From assembly GCF_020085105.1 (NCBI RefSeq), contig NC_058044.1, positions 23,421,206 through 23,485,205 on the forward strand: a DNA stretch of 64,000 nucleotides, in the 5' to 3' direction. Both the position numbers and the translations under genes were made by a program. Shown here piece after piece: positions 23,201 through 32,861 of the stretch (its first letter is position 1; every line of letters starts with the position of its first letter). This stretch comes from Siniperca chuatsi (lineage: Eukaryota > Chordata > Actinopteri > Centrarchiformes > Sinipercidae). The notes under the pieces are model-generated. The model searched no databases and was not told the origin of the DNA. It saw nothing but the letters and a program-made list of their open reading frames with translations.

Positions 23201-26200
23201 GACATACTGTATAAGACAGAATGAACAATCAACTGACAAAGTGACAGACAGAAATACAGCAAAAGTGTAATTATGCGCTCACCGGCACTCTCTGAAGAGA
23301 GCTGGGAAAGCTCTTCTTTTGACCCTCTTGCATAACCCCAAATACCACATAGGCCATCCCATCCACGTCTTCACCAAACAGATACCTAAACCACCAGAGA
23401 AGGACATATTTAAGCCCACAATGAAGTAAAACAGGACAAATCAGCCCCTCCTCCCTCTCACAGCAGTACCTGCAGGTGAATCACAGCAGTAGCAGAGGGA
23501 GGAGGACAGAGGACAGGAGATTTTGATGTCAAGAATATTAGGCTATTTACTTTACGGAAATTTTAGATTTTTTTCCAGTGAGATATCATTGACTTTGTAT
23601 AGTGACATTTCTGTTGTAAACTTTACTGTTGCTGCTCTAGAAACAATATTTAGTTATATTTAAAATATAAATCAATTCTAATCCTGTTCTGAATTAATTA
23701 TTTTTTTAAATGTTGTAGAAAAGGTTTCAGTCGTAGTCATCTGGACACTGTTTTCAGAATCAAGACGTTTCGGCTCCCATCCGGAAGTCATTCTCAATTG
23801 TGAAAAAATGGAACGGGAACTCAGGAATTTAAGTTACTCTGTGTTACATAAGCCCTGCCCTCAGGAAGGAGTCTACCTGAGTATCTGCTGATTAGCTAGT
23901 TTCACATGAAACTGACCTAATTGTTACCATGAAGGCCCAGTAATCAGTAATCAGGCCTATTGTTTTCTGGCTGCACCTCCCTCATCACTGTTAAGTACCT
24001 GATTAGCATATGATTGGCGTGACCATGGTGCTAATACACTATGGTAAACTTTGGGCAGATTGAATCTCAGACCACCATTTCTGTTCAAAGAGGGGTTTTC
24101 TTTTTTAACAAAAATGGCTTCCTTGACACCCCGTTCAAACCAACTCTTCTCTCTACTTAGAATCTTCACCTCGCTGTCTTCAAATGTGTGGTTTGTAGCT
24201 TTTAGATGCAAACAGATGAAACCAACAGATGTGAAAGAAGTTCAGAGGCTATTGGGTATGGTAAATTACCTGGCCATGTTTTGCCCACATCTCTCTGACC
24301 ATTGTGAGGTGTTGAGGCAATTGACACACAAAGACTGTGAGTGGAACTAGACAGCACAACACGAGGAAGCATTCCTCAAACTGAAATACACTATTGCAAA
24401 TGCTCCAGTGCTGAAGTATTACAACCCAGATGAAGAACTGACCATACAGTGCGATGCCTCAGACACATGTTTGGTTGTAACACTCACGCAGAAGGGTAAG
24501 CCTGCCACATTTGCAAGCAAAGCACTCACACAAACAGAGTGTGGCTATGCCCAAATAGAAAAAGAGTTCTTAGACATGGTATTCATCATGGAAAAGTTCC
24601 ACCAGTACACCTATGGCAGTAAAGTTACTGTTCAAAGTGATCACAAGCCATTAGAGACCATTGTGGGAAAGCCACTACTGAATGTGCCCAAAACACTGAT
24701 GAAAAGAATGGATGTAGTATATGTATGAGGAAAAGACATGTTGCTAGCAGACACCTTGAGCATAGCCTATCTTCCTAATTGAGAGGAGGAGAACGCGATC
24801 CGTGTGACATCTGCAGGTCAGATCTGTTTTCGTATGACAGCAAGGACCACATCATTACTGCAGACTATTATTCAAATTTTTGGGAAATAGACTGCCAGAT
24901 ACAAAGTCTACTACAGTGATGAAGAAACTGAAGGCCCATTTCGCTCGCCAAGATATCCCTGATACCGTCATTTCAGACAATGGACCCCAATACGCATCCC
25001 AAGAGTTCCAGAGATTCAGCCTACTGTGGAAATTCCAGCATAAGACCTCATCACCAGGCTATCCTCAGAGCAATGGTAAAGGTGAATCAGCCGTGAAGAC
25101 AGTAAAGAGACTCATGCTCAAAGCTAAAGCTGCTGGACAGGACCCTTATCTTGCGCTTCTAGACCACTGCAACAGCCGCCGTACCAGAATGCTACTGCCC
25201 ACAAAAGCAAGTTTTCAGCAGCCAATAGTCGAACGGGCACAGCAAGTATTGTAAAACAAACAATGTCAGTGTGCCTACTACGACAAATCAGCTAGAGACC
25301 AAGACACGCTGAAACTGGGTGACTGTGTGAGAATACAGCCACTCGAACCCCACACTGTCTGGAGAATAGGCAATTTTAAGGAATATTTACTTAGCCAATG
25401 TTTGTGAAATGCTGAACTGTGAGCTGTGCAAATACATACTAACTGAAAGAGGAAATATAACACTTGAGTTCTCAATAGATTAAAATGTGCCTTATAATGA
25501 AAATGTTTGTTATATTGCTATTAAGAAGAGATTTTGAGTTTTATTATTTACAATGAGGTACAAGTCAGACATTGGGTTGTTCTAACAGTTATTCTGAAAA
25601 GAGAAAAAAACTCAAAAGAGAAAGGATGTAACAATAGGAACTATAGGAACTGTTTAGGTATATGTTGCAGTAGATCTGCCAACCTGTGTTGTTGTTGCAA
25701 CACAGACCTGTGTGTAGTTGCACCTAGAGGGAACAGGCTAAGCAAATGTAAGGTAAACACGTGTAATGTCAATCTACCAATCGAACCTGGTCTCTAAAGC
25801 CACAAAACAAAAACCTTCACATACGTAGCTTTGATGTTGACGGTTAGCTCTTGACTGTCCACGTAGAAGAAGGCGCTCACAGGTGTCAGTTTAACCTCAA
25901 AACTGGGCAGCACTGAAAAATTAAATGAGTTATTTCTGTGTGTCCAATCAGGTAAAAAGTTAATGTTATGCGTCTATATAAGTTTCAAAAGTACAGGTAA
26001 TGAAGGACTTACCATATTCTTTGACCTCGAACTCTGCAGAATAGCTCTGCTGTGGGTTGCTGTGGAACTTCGCCACTACCTTCCACAGTCCGGGACTACA
26101 GACACACACAAGAACACATATTTCAATAATGAAGCAAAACATTTAAATATTCACAACATTTAGAGACTGAAGTTAACACAAGAATCAGACTTCAGACTGC

Positions 26201-29200
26201 ATCAAGTTATTAACATCTTACACAAATTAAGATGTACACAAATGAGCTGCTGCCAAGGACTTGATGTTTATACTGTCCTACAGAGAGCAGTAACTACAGA
26301 AGCATTGAAGTTTAGAATACATTTTTCAGGTTGGCCGTCAAATTGCACAATAGATACTACAGAATGATTGTATTACCTTTATTTGGTGCCTTTTTAGGCT
26401 GATTAGTTTAGTTCATAGTTTATAGGAATTAAATGTATTTCTGTTTTGTTGTGCATGTCTGTCTATTTACAATTCATATTTAGATCTAAATAGATAAATT
26501 ACTCTACAATATTAAGGAACAGTTTGCAGAGAGATGGATGAGAAGATTGATACCACTCTGTTACATATAAAGCCAGCAGCCGGTTAGCCTAGCACTGGAC
26601 TGGAAACAGAGGCAAACAAAAACAAAAGCCTGGCACACTCACAAAATGTGTCTATTAGTGTGTTCAAAATCGCATATTAAATATTGCGTACTAAATTAAT
26701 GATTTATTATGCCATTACCAGCAGACTGTTTACACTGGCAATACATCCTCTCTGCATCACATGACTGAACTGATCACATTACCGGTCCCAGCTACCAATA
26801 TGTTATCACAAATTTTAATCAATGTAACCTCTCCCACTAAATTGAATATATTCCAGTATATTTTTAAGGCAAATTTTAATTTATATTTTATTGTTAAATA
26901 TTTCATTTTTCTACAGTACATTATATATGTGAGCTCCTGCGTTTTTCCTCGTACCGTACCTTAACATCCTGGGTCCTGAGTACCTACTAGGTGCTTCTCT
27001 GTTTCATGTTCACTCTCCATCATTCGTAATTAATTTACCGCCATAGCAGTCTGAAGAGACTAAATTAATTATGGAGCAGTTGAGTATGGCATACACACAT
27101 GGCATACTCAGAAATTCTTGCTAATCTAGTATACATCCAGGTATTTCTCGCATACACAAATTCACACACTATGCAGTTGGAACGCACTACATACTCAATT
27201 TTACGTCATACTTAGTATGAATAACATGAATAGTATGTTAATATGCGATTTCGAACAGAGCCTATTATTATTATTATACTATGATTTCCACTAGAGTAAA
27301 GATTATTTTTGTTTGGAAGTTGTCCAAACACTAAATTAACAACATGGAAATTAATTTTATAAAACATAATATAAACATGTTAAAATATACTTTGCATAAT
27401 CTTAAATGATAATTATTATATTGGAAATATTATTATAGTGCATGGATAACAGGTGAAGTCAATTCAAAACATGACTTGAATGCACCTGTTATACATGTTA
27501 AAATGTAAATTCATCACTGAACAACAAAGATAAAATTAGATTCAAATAAGATAAAATAATCACCTGACAATTTCAGCAAGTTGGAAATCTCCGGAGTGGA
27601 TCCCTGATTTTAGAGAGACTGGATCAAGTGGTAAAATTATGCCTTCAGGGGTCTAAAATAAACAATATTGAACAACCATTAACAGTGAGCCATGGCAGTT
27701 TAAAAATTAATTTAGTAAATCCATGCTATATTTTGAGTCTTTTGTCTAAAATCCATGAGCCTGATTAACATCTGGATTTACACCTTTTTCAGCTAAGTCT
27801 GTCCTGAAGGGAGCGGCTGCATTCAATATGCAACTCAACCACTAGAGGGATGCATGCATTTATTTACCAGTTACAGCTGATTATATATTACATTCAATTC
27901 TGTGCTTATCAAAGATAAAATACAATACCACAATCTCAATGGCAATAGAAGCATCAGTTTGGGTTGCATCATCCCTCTCTACAGGCTCCATACGGGGCGT
28001 CACTGCAAACATCCTGTAATGAACTAACATAGAGAGAGAAAGAGGTTAAGTTTGCTGCTGAAGGTTGAAGGAAGGTGTATCTATTTTGAGTCATTTGATT
28101 TTTAAAGAACTTTTTCACTCTACTATTCCACTTATGTCAAAGGAAGGGCTCATTTGACTGTAATTTGTAGTTCAGTCATTCATTTATAAAAATGAAAAAC
28201 TGTTTAGTCAAACTGATAGAAATAGATAGTGTGATATATTTTCTACGGTAATATCTTACTTACTTATGTAGAGACATTCTCACAGATGTAGGTTTGTTTT
28301 TCAGTATTGAACTCACCTTTGCTGTTGGGGGTGTAGATGGTCTTGTCAGTTTGGATGAAGATGTACCCAGACTGGAAGGACACTAACACGACTTTCTCCA
28401 GCAGTCGGTCAGGGAACTGAGCTTGCAGGTACACATACTGCTTCATGTTGGGATCCTTACTGAAGTCACCAGCAGGGATCTGAACCCAGTGTGCAGAGAT
28501 ACAACAAGCAGTGTGTGAGGAGCAGGTATATCATGTGCATTTCTGGATTCTAGATCTCTTGATTGTGGTCATGATAGAAAATAAAGCCAAGTAACTGTAC
28601 TGTATAACATACACTAACAGTATTTCATGTACCATTATTTGTCCGAGCTCCTGGAAGTTTTTTGCACTGGTGAGGGTCACAGATGTAGACGTCAGCCTTT
28701 TGGTTTTGGTTGGATGGTTCATCACGCTGATCTCAACCCTAATGTCTCCTCCTGTGCAGTCTTGACACTCCACAAAGATGTTTTCTGCTGTCCCTACCCG
28801 TAACAAGTTGGGGGCAGACATCACATTCCTGCAGAGCAGTAGCAAAAGAGAAAGATTAAGAATATAGTCATTGTACAGAAAGGACCACATGCTGTGTAGG
28901 ATGTACTGACAGATATGTTCTTTTAAATTATATGTGTTTTAGGCACAATAAACCACACACATAGTAACGGAGGGTTGACACTGTTCATACACATGATTTA
29001 CAGATGAATTTGTTTGTTTATTGTGCATGTTTTAAGAGCAGACCCCTCAGGATTATCTTGGACCCTTTGGGGGTTCCAAGACCCAGATTGAGAACCACTG
29101 TTTTAGAGTCTGTGTGTTAAAGTTTCAATTTACCAAAAAAACAACAACATATTTGCTCAGATGAGGACCATGAGCTCCAGCATGGACTTTACACATAATG

Positions 29201-29691
29201 AGTAATCTATTGATTATCTTGATAAAGAACCAGCACTGGATCAATGCAACATTTCATCATGGCTCTGGACTCTGATGTGTCTGGCGTAATGCATTACTGT
29301 GCTAACTCGAACTAAATCTAGGCCAACTTACTAGCATCATTTAAGACACAAACTGCAAATTGGACAAAAGCTCCTCATTATGTAAGACACAGGTGAGATG
29401 GGACTGAGTTAAACCGAGTTTTGTATTTATACACTTTTTGAATTGATTATAAATGCAGAGAACCCCTGATATTGTTGTTGCACCCATTTCAGTTTAACCG
29501 ATAACAATGTGAATATCAAGAAGCTGAACAAAGAAACAGTATATTTTAGCTCTGTTTTCCGTGAATTAATTCAAGTTCAGGGGGAATGTGTCAAAGAAAG
29601 GCAGGTCTACTTACAATGGAGCTCCATCAGCCAGAGAAGTGAGAGAGGCAAAGGCCAGAGAGGCAAGCAGCCACAGCAGAGTCCTACTCAT
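2435..29691 (-). CDS. c3: Complement component C3, serine-type, 43 exons, with two apparent single-base frame breaks
   Basis: Complement C3 is the secreted thioester protein on which the complement pathways converge. Exons read from ATG to stop: 29615-29691, 28633-28828, 28317-28479, 27929-28023, 27564-27652, 26013-26095, 25825-25912, 23283-23385, 22850-22970, 22448-22563, 21897-22043, 20634-20733, 20409-20503, 20101-20291, 19766-19921, 19438-19567, 18565-18633, 17894-18091, 17676-17796, 17480-17568, 17226-17365, 16584-16796, 15804-15867, 15609-15698, 15203-15409, 14509-14584, 14200-14359, 14007-14102, 13078-13228, 12316-12401, 11623-11700, 11346-11501, 11100-11162, 7765-7846, 7531-7580, 7028-7118, 6827-6916, 6633-6735, 6345-6434, 4986-5078, 4768-4851, 2893-3037, 2435-2576. 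Seen in order: signal peptide, macroglobulin domains, SRRKR chain cleavage, six-Cys C3a ending LAR, GCGEQ thioester, C345C tail ending FGCQQ. Length is about 1658 aa (human about 1663). C4 and C5 are excluded by the single tetrabasic site together with the thioester. Exons 14 and 35 break the frame, so the copy may be a null allele, a pseudogene or carry assembly errors. Confidence 0.95.
3153..4619. mobile_element. 1.47-kb TTAA-flanked element with inverted ends (MITE-like)
   Basis: The left end reads TTAAAGGAATAGTTCAACAT and the right end, reverse-complemented, reads TTAAAGGAAAGGTTCAACAT; the match continues into TTTTGGGAAA. TTAA sits at both edges, as with TTAA-targeting transposons. The inside has no ORF but repeats a block (AATTGTCTTAATGTAAGTAA) at about 3619, 3750 and 4316, and a second block around CATTTGCAYATTTAARCATA at 3520 and 4270. 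It lies in the C3 intron between exons 41 and 42. Confidence 0.75.
5570..6075 (+). repeat. Interspersed repeat copy A (also at 44640-45075, reversed)
   Basis: The segment contains phrases shared in inverted orientation with 44640-45075: a run at GTTGGTCAGTTGGTCCACCA, GACTTTGGTGATCCCCTGAC, TTGCCATGAAATTTG and GCATGCTGACACTTAGCAT. Both copies lie in introns and lack an ORF. It looks like a non-autonomous interspersed repeat; the superfamily cannot be named from the sequence alone. Confidence 0.65.
7531..7580 (-). pseudogene. c3: C3 exon 35 with a one-base excess at its 5' end
   Basis: The exon clearly encodes [16 protein letters not shown] and joins exon 36 ([14 protein letters not shown]) in phase. 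Exon 34 ends one base into a codon at a strong CAG|GTAATT donor, so exon 35 should be 49 nt; it is 50. The entering frame reads EKSE-stop. Losing one A from the AAA at about 7576-7578 would give PENPNEDEK. The alternative is a very weak GTTCCC donor 12 nt downstream in exon 34, which would also restore phase. Confidence 0.6.
8010..11087 (+). mobile_element. Decayed L2/CR1-like LINE, antisense in a C3 intron
   Basis: The plus strand holds an endonuclease start (QPNPG near 8015, then [12 protein letters not shown]), then reverse transcriptase blocks [13 protein letters not shown] near 9351, [19 protein letters not shown] near 9525 and FYADDTVIY near 9613, then a C-terminal region with YADD-downstream motifs ([14 protein letters not shown]). 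Many stops and frameshifts make it non-functional. The 3' tail (TCTCAATGGAACTTTC, then TTAAATAAAG) ends near 11087. It occupies the intron between C3 exons 33 and 34. Confidence 0.85.
9641..10140. other. Foreign block inside the LINE, unidentified
   Basis: Just after the FYADDTVIY motif the reverse-transcriptase reading is lost for about 500 bp, and the sequence becomes GC-richer (CTGGAGCCTCAGCCTGGG, GCCAGCCAGTAGCCAGGGC). LINE-like protein returns after about 10310. On the minus strand there is a 76-codon ORF at 9852-10082 with no recognised motif. It could be a retroposed transcript, another repeat, or diverged LINE. Confidence 0.4.
11182..11250. repeat. (CA)n/(CATA)n microsatellite
   Basis: A run of CA dinucleotides passes into CATA units in the C3 intron 20 nt upstream of exon 33 (transcript sense). 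Minus-strand open frames across it are low-complexity artefacts. Confidence 0.95.
12284..12364. repeat. 81-bp direct repeat, copy A (covers 3' part of C3 exon 30 and its donor)
   Basis: These 81 bases are identical to 12437-12517, offset 153 bp. Copy A includes the last 49 nt of exon 30, the GTGAGC donor and 32 nt of intron. No mismatch between the copies was found, so the duplication is recent or an assembly artefact. Confidence 0.95.
12316..12401 (-). CDS. c3: C3 exon 30, first half of a thioester-domain exon split by an intron
   Basis: It encodes [28 protein letters not shown]. Exon 31 (11623-11700) continues [26 protein letters not shown]. The two total 164 nt, which is the size I recall for the single human exon covering this part, so an intron of 615 bp appears to divide it here. 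The last 49 nt of the exon plus its donor are copied in the upstream intron (see the repeat at 12437-12517). Confidence 0.9.
12437..12517. repeat. 81-bp direct repeat, copy B (orphan half exon in the C3 intron)
   Basis: Identical to 12284-12364. In transcript order it lies upstream of the true exon 30, inside intron 29. It carries the exon end and a full splice donor but no matching acceptor, so it is a decoy donor rather than a usable exon. Confidence 0.95.
14200..14359 (-). CDS. c3: C3 exon 27: thioester-domain exon where the catalytic His is Ser
   Basis: The exon reads [15 protein letters not shown] ... [19 protein letters not shown]. Human C3 has PDGVFQEDAPVIHQEMI here, and an ungapped alignment puts the first Ser of LSS under the catalytic His (His1126 in the precursor, from memory). 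The Glu two residues on becomes Val. At 160 nt the exon has the length I recall for human. Two other GT donors exist, at 14208 and 14201. The one at 14208 keeps the frame and the Ser; that at 14201 changes phase; neither restores a His. Exon 28 starts [15 protein letters not shown]. Confidence 0.85.
14735..14952 (+). repeat. Teleost interspersed repeat with a coding-like consensus
   Basis: The segment reads like a family seen widely in fish DNA: CATTCACCCATTCACACATC, then GTCTTGCCCAAGGACACTTT, then GGGGATCGAAACGCC and TCTACCTCCTGAGCCACAGC. A short piece of a similar tail (CTGAGCCACAGCTGCCCC) occurs at 49580-49602. It lies in the C3 intron between exons 25 and 26. The family name was not determined. 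Confidence 0.6.
15203..15409 (-). CDS. c3: C3 exon 25: thioester motif GCGEQ
   Basis: The codons for GCGEQ lie at 15318-15332 (minus strand), in the context [16 protein letters not shown]. In this family the Cys and Gln form the internal thioester that lets C3b bind covalently to targets. Flanking residues ([21 protein letters not shown]) match the thioester domain of C3. All five motif residues are kept, so thioester formation is expected even though the catalytic His is replaced two exons on. Confidence 0.95.
17894..18091 (-). CDS. c3: C3 exon 18: C3a anaphylatoxin and convertase site
   Basis: Together with exon 17 (18565-18633), which holds the SRRKR processing site at 18599-18610, this exon encodes C3a. 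It shows the six-cysteine pattern CC-x(n)-C-x(n)-C-x(n)-CC ([22 protein letters not shown]) and ends NLILAR, with the following Ser made at the splice. Cleavage after that Arg by C3 convertases releases C3a from C3b. LAR matches the C-terminal receptor-binding end of known C3a. Nothing in this exon suggests decay. Confidence 0.93.
18958..19259. mobile_element. 302-bp TTAA-family MITE
   Basis: The left end TCAAAGGGTCAGTTCAAAC and the right end (reverse complement TTAAAGGGTCTTTTCACCC) are inverted and share the AAAGGGTC start with the other TTAA elements in the window. It has no ORF. It lies in the C3 intron between exons 16 and 17. Confidence 0.65.
20101..20291 (-). pseudogene. c3: C3 exon 14 with a one-base loss near its 3' end
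   Basis: The exon reads cleanly through [23 protein letters not shown], then the open frame gives AKTPAWA. One base over, the same bases read KDSCMGS, which is the conserved C3 motif holding the beta-chain cysteine of the beta-alpha disulphide (Cys559 in human numbering, from memory). The exon is 191 nt. With phase 0 in and phase 0 required by exon 15, 192 is expected. As written, the junction with exon 15 gives CGC TGA, an immediate stop. The lost base lies around 20117-20124, next to an AAA run. The exon could not be rescued with another nearby splice site. Confidence 0.75.
23715..24211 (-). mobile_element. Penelope-like retroelement remnant (GIY-YIG C-terminus and 3' tail)
   Basis: The minus strand from 24211 to 23957 reads [20 protein letters not shown], then [20 protein letters not shown] and GLRFNLP, a signature of the GIY-YIG endonuclease end of Penelope-like elements. 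The downstream flank holds CCGAAACGTCTTGATTCTG and GTGTCCAGATGACTACGA, which recur at 31316-31378. The 5' part is missing; a Gypsy fragment abuts it at about 24212. Confidence 0.75.
24212..25420 (+). mobile_element. Gypsy-type LTR retrotransposon fragment in a C3 intron
   Basis: Pieces in order: the reverse-transcriptase thumb ([20 protein letters not shown], 24240-24299), RNase H ([16 protein letters not shown] then [20 protein letters not shown]; 24430-24728), and integrase from about 24892 ([37 protein letters not shown]; to 25254, with a tail to about 25390). Several in-frame stops (near 24348, 24726 and 25252) and the loss of the zinc-binding start of integrase make it inactive. No LTR was recognised. 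It lies between C3 exons 7 and 8. Confidence 0.85.
26508..26625 (+). repeat. Fragment of the 3153-4619 TTAA element
   Basis: It starts TTAAGGAACAGTTTGCAGAG and continues GAGAAGATTGATACCACTCT, as in the left arm of the element at 3153 (GAGAAGATTGATACCACCCT). The rest of the element is missing. Confidence 0.55.
26657..27261. mobile_element. About 605-bp MITE with inverted ends
   Basis: The left end GTGTTCAAAATCGCATATTAA and the right end, reverse-complemented (GCTCTGTTCGAAATCGCATATTAA), are inverted repeats, and CTATTA flanks both sides as a possible target duplication. The inside is AT-rich without a usable ORF and carries AGTATG-type motifs (CATACTTAGTATGAATAAC). It lies in the C3 intron between exons 5 and 6. 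Confidence 0.65.
29615..29691 (-). CDS. c3: C3 exon 1: start codon and signal peptide
   Basis: The ATG is the complement of 29689-29691. The product begins [19 protein letters not shown] and ends LADGAPL, a hydrophobic signal peptide with a likely cleavage near residue 20-24. The exon is 77 nt and ends in phase 2 at a GTAAGT donor. The sequence just upstream resembles the flank of the tandem copy at 856 onward. A weak TATA-like run (TGTATAGAAA, minus strand) lies about 90 nt upstream and a GGGAAATCAT kappa-B-like site about 120 nt upstream; both are suggestive only. Confidence 0.9.
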
Positions 29692-30270
29692 CCTCCTACC
29701 TGATCCTGATCTGCTGTCAATGTACACTGTTGCTCTGCTGCAACTCCACTGCTGGCTCATCTGTCCTCCTCCCAAAGTGTTTCTATACACAAACACACTT
29801 TACACATGATTTCCCAGCAGCAGTTGAGATCAATGAAGGTTTACGTGTTTGATTAACTTCTGAACCTTACAGTTGAATAAACTGTTTACTGTAAAATTTC
29901 AGAAAAACAGCTATTTTGCATTTATGATGTTTTATAAAATGATGCCTTTGTTTTCTTTCTTGTTTTCGAAGAATTTGTGGAAATTCTAATTCTTATTCTG
30001 TGCCTGCTGAATCAGTATGCCTAATAATCAAACATACTGAAACTTTTTGGATTTCTTAAATTTTAGTTATATATTTTTGAAAGTATTCAGATCATTCTAT
30101 GGATTCTATGGATATTCAATAGATTCAGTCATTTGAATGGATGTTGCAAATGTATTTAAATATTTTGAATGTCTGGATTATATTTTTTTTACCATTGTTT
30201 GATAAATATACTGGAATATTCTTCACACAATTTTTTTTCTTTTGATAGCCTAGTCAGTACAGATTCTCGT
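29692..30270. other. 5' flank of C3
   Basis: Promoter-side flank of C3. Beyond the weak TATA-like and kappa-B-like motifs within 150 nt of the start codon, only AT-rich sequence was seen. Confidence 0.35.
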
Positions 30271-32260
30271 GTATGGCAGCTCGACCAGCTTCGACCAGCC
30301 GATCTCTCTCTCTCTCTCTCTCTCTCAGCAGGCAGCAAGGTGACAACGTCTTCGTTCCCACCACTTGGCTGGGTGTGATGGAGACACTGTGGCGGAGTTC
30401 AGAGTTTGTTGAATGCCATCCTTCAGCACGTTTGGTGTGGCTCGGGTATTCAGCTGAGTTTCGGGCAGTCCCGCAAAAGGCAAAAGGTCAAAAGAGAATT
30501 CAACCCAAGAGGTTAAGAAAAGTCCACTCAGTTCTCTGTGGAAGGAGGGAAATTCACACTACATACTGCAGAGCTGATGAGGTAAAGTGGAAACAGGTGA
30601 CTGGGACAAGTGGGAAAGTCTGAGGGCTTCTGGTGGATGGATGGAGAATGGCAATGCAGGGTTCTGGGGAATGGGGTATGTGGCTGAAGGGAGGGACAGA
30701 CAGGCAGAATGTGACAATTACATACTGTGACAGAGGATTTTATCCACATCGTCCATCTACATCGATAGTGAATGCAACAAAATATATTTTGCAAGAAAAC
30801 TAGAAATGCAAGTTCTTTCATTAACATGTCTTATCTTAAAAGAATGGTTTGATATTTTGGGAAGTATGTTTATTCACATTCAAGTTCAAGCACAATGACT
30901 GTAAGCAGGGAGAAACAGCTCTCTTGGCTCTTATATTAACAAATGTCAAGCTATTCCTTCAAAACACACACACTTTAAATGTGGTAGCCTATAGCCATCA
31001 TGTTTTTGTATAGGCTACTAATCATTTTGCATTCTTCAGTTAGTCATTTAGCCTTCTTTTACTCCAGTTAATTGTTACTTTTACATTCAATACAGAGTGC
31101 ACATTTTGTGGACTAACAATAAGAAACAGAAAGTGGACAGTTATCCGTTTACATTTTGTTTGCACTTCAATAGGTCATTTCCCATTTTTCCATTTAGTTT
31201 GATGTCAGATTTCTTACCCTTTTAGAGCTCATATCTAACACTAGTAAATCTGCTTGAGAAGTAATTTCTAATAGGCTACTCTTACTCTTACTGATAGTTT
31301 CATCGTAGAAAAGGTCAGCCGAAACGTCTTGATTCTGAAAACAGTGTCCAGATGACTACGATTAAAACTTTTCTACGATGGAACATTCCTGGACAAATGA
31401 GGGACTACACCGTCTTACTGATAGTCTTTCCACAACTGCCATGAAAGCATCTTCTAATAAAAGGAAGCGCCTCTGTGTACACTAACTCAAGGATAAAAAT
31501 GGACATTAAGTGCTCTTAAACTTTTATTCTGGATGACTTATTCTTATTTTCTTTTCAACTTCTGATAAGCCCTAGTCAGCCTAGAGCAACCATAGTGTTT
31601 CTTTGTTCTGCATGTCAGAAGTCCAACTATTTGGACATGAACAAAGTTTGTTTGATTAGTAATAATGAAAGCAGGCCACACCAGAAAGCAGACTGTCCTC
31701 AGTTAACAGCCTTCTAAACTGCACAAGGCCATTTCTCTCTAATTATTAAACCTAACCCTTCATGATATCAGAGTGACTGGTGTTTTGTTTGTCAAGGCAA
31801 ACACAATCAATCCAAATACTCTCTGTACTGAGCTCTGTGGTTTGTATTAAAAGAAATACAACATTTAAATCAAATCAAGAAAACATTAAACTTTGAACTA
31901 TTTCCATAGGGAAGAAAGAAGAAAGAGAGACACACACACACACACACACACACAGATAAGCCAGATAAGACAGAGATGCATTTCCTCCTACAATGTACAA
32001 AATTCAATAAAATAAGAAACATTTATTTTAACAAGTTCAACTCTTGCTGCCCAATATGTATCAACTTGCCACAACCTGAGGGACAGTGAATGCCCTAACA
32101 CACATGCATTCATTAAAAAAAAGTTGCAATGTTTATATAGTTTTCACTTACTTGTATTTGTATTTTGAACTGCAAGTCAATATTTTTTTACTATTATTAA
32201 CAGCATATTATCTTACTTAGCCTATCTGTATGTTTTTAGTTCACACGTGCTTTGGCAATA
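30271..32260. other. Intergenic sequence between C3 and the presumed crb3 promoter
   Basis: It holds a short (TC)n run at 30303-30327 inside a GC-richer stretch with a 116-codon plus-strand ORF (30273-30623) of no recognised family, a fragment resembling a TTAA-element end at 30836-30880, the Penelope tail at 31310-31420 and a short CA run at 31929-31952. No host exon was recognised. Confidence 0.4.
31310..31420 (+). mobile_element. Isolated Penelope-like 3' tail
   Basis: CCGAAACGTCTTGATTCTGA and AACAGTGTCCAGATGACTAC repeat the minus-strand sequence at 23715-23780. It continues into GGACAAATGAGGGACTACAC. No coding part accompanies it, which fits 5'-truncated insertion. Confidence 0.65.
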
Positions 32261-32779
32261 TTAACATCTGTTTCCCATGCCAGTAAAGGCCAATTGAACA
32301 GAACTGAATTGATAAGCAGCTGTTTCTGATTGGTGCGGGTGGGACACGTGACCAGGCTCATTTGCATCTGGACAGGTAGGCAGGTGAGCGTGGGAGAAAG
32401 TAGTTTCAGTTATTCCGCGAACACATCGGCCCCTGACTGGATTATGAGTCGGTTTCCCGGAGCATCTCGCTTGGAACCAGGAGTCACCACAGGGCCCGTC
32501 GGTCATCTCACCTGGACGCTCAATAACCGGCAGGTAACTCCCACTGATTTTATCACATTTATCCTCTCAAAAGAAAACAACACGTACACCAGTTGAGCTA
32601 CTGTACAACCGAAACAGTTTCCGAGCGTCTCCATGAGTCAGAGAGCCTGCAGGAGCAGTAACCTATCAACGGTTTCACCTGCCGTTTCACAACAGCAGCA
32701 GCCTCACCTGAGTTAAGACACAGGTTAAACAGGTGAAGCAGGATCTGCTGCATTCCGCCGTGCAGAGACATGCATCCGC

Positions 32780-32861
32780 CTGTGGCACTATAAAACTTTG
32801 GTGGGTGTGATTAGTTTATCGAGGATTAGAGAGAAAATTGGCCTTTTCGGAGTCTGGATGA
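32780..32861 (+). promoter_or_regulatory. Possible crb3 core promoter and non-coding exon 1
   Basis: CACTATAAAACTTTGG at about 32787-32802 is a good TATA box, and 45-60 nt on, TCTGGATGAG|GTAAAAG at 32862 is a plausible splice donor. A non-coding first exon spliced to the crb3 acceptor at 35758 is inferred. An alternative first exon ends at CGGCAG|GTAACT near 32533, in a GC-richer stretch (32320-32535) with an open frame from ATG 32444. No transcript evidence is available. Confidence 0.35.

Noticed and set aside
30273-30623. 116-codon plus-strand ORF as a new gene
   Set aside because: It begins in a TC microsatellite, has no recognised motif, and no splice or promoter support was seen.
32444-32532. 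First coding exon of crb3 (ATG at 32444, donor GTAACT at 32533)
   Set aside because: It would join 35759 in phase, but it encodes no signal peptide and nothing like a Crumbs ectodomain; kept only as a possible alternative first exon.
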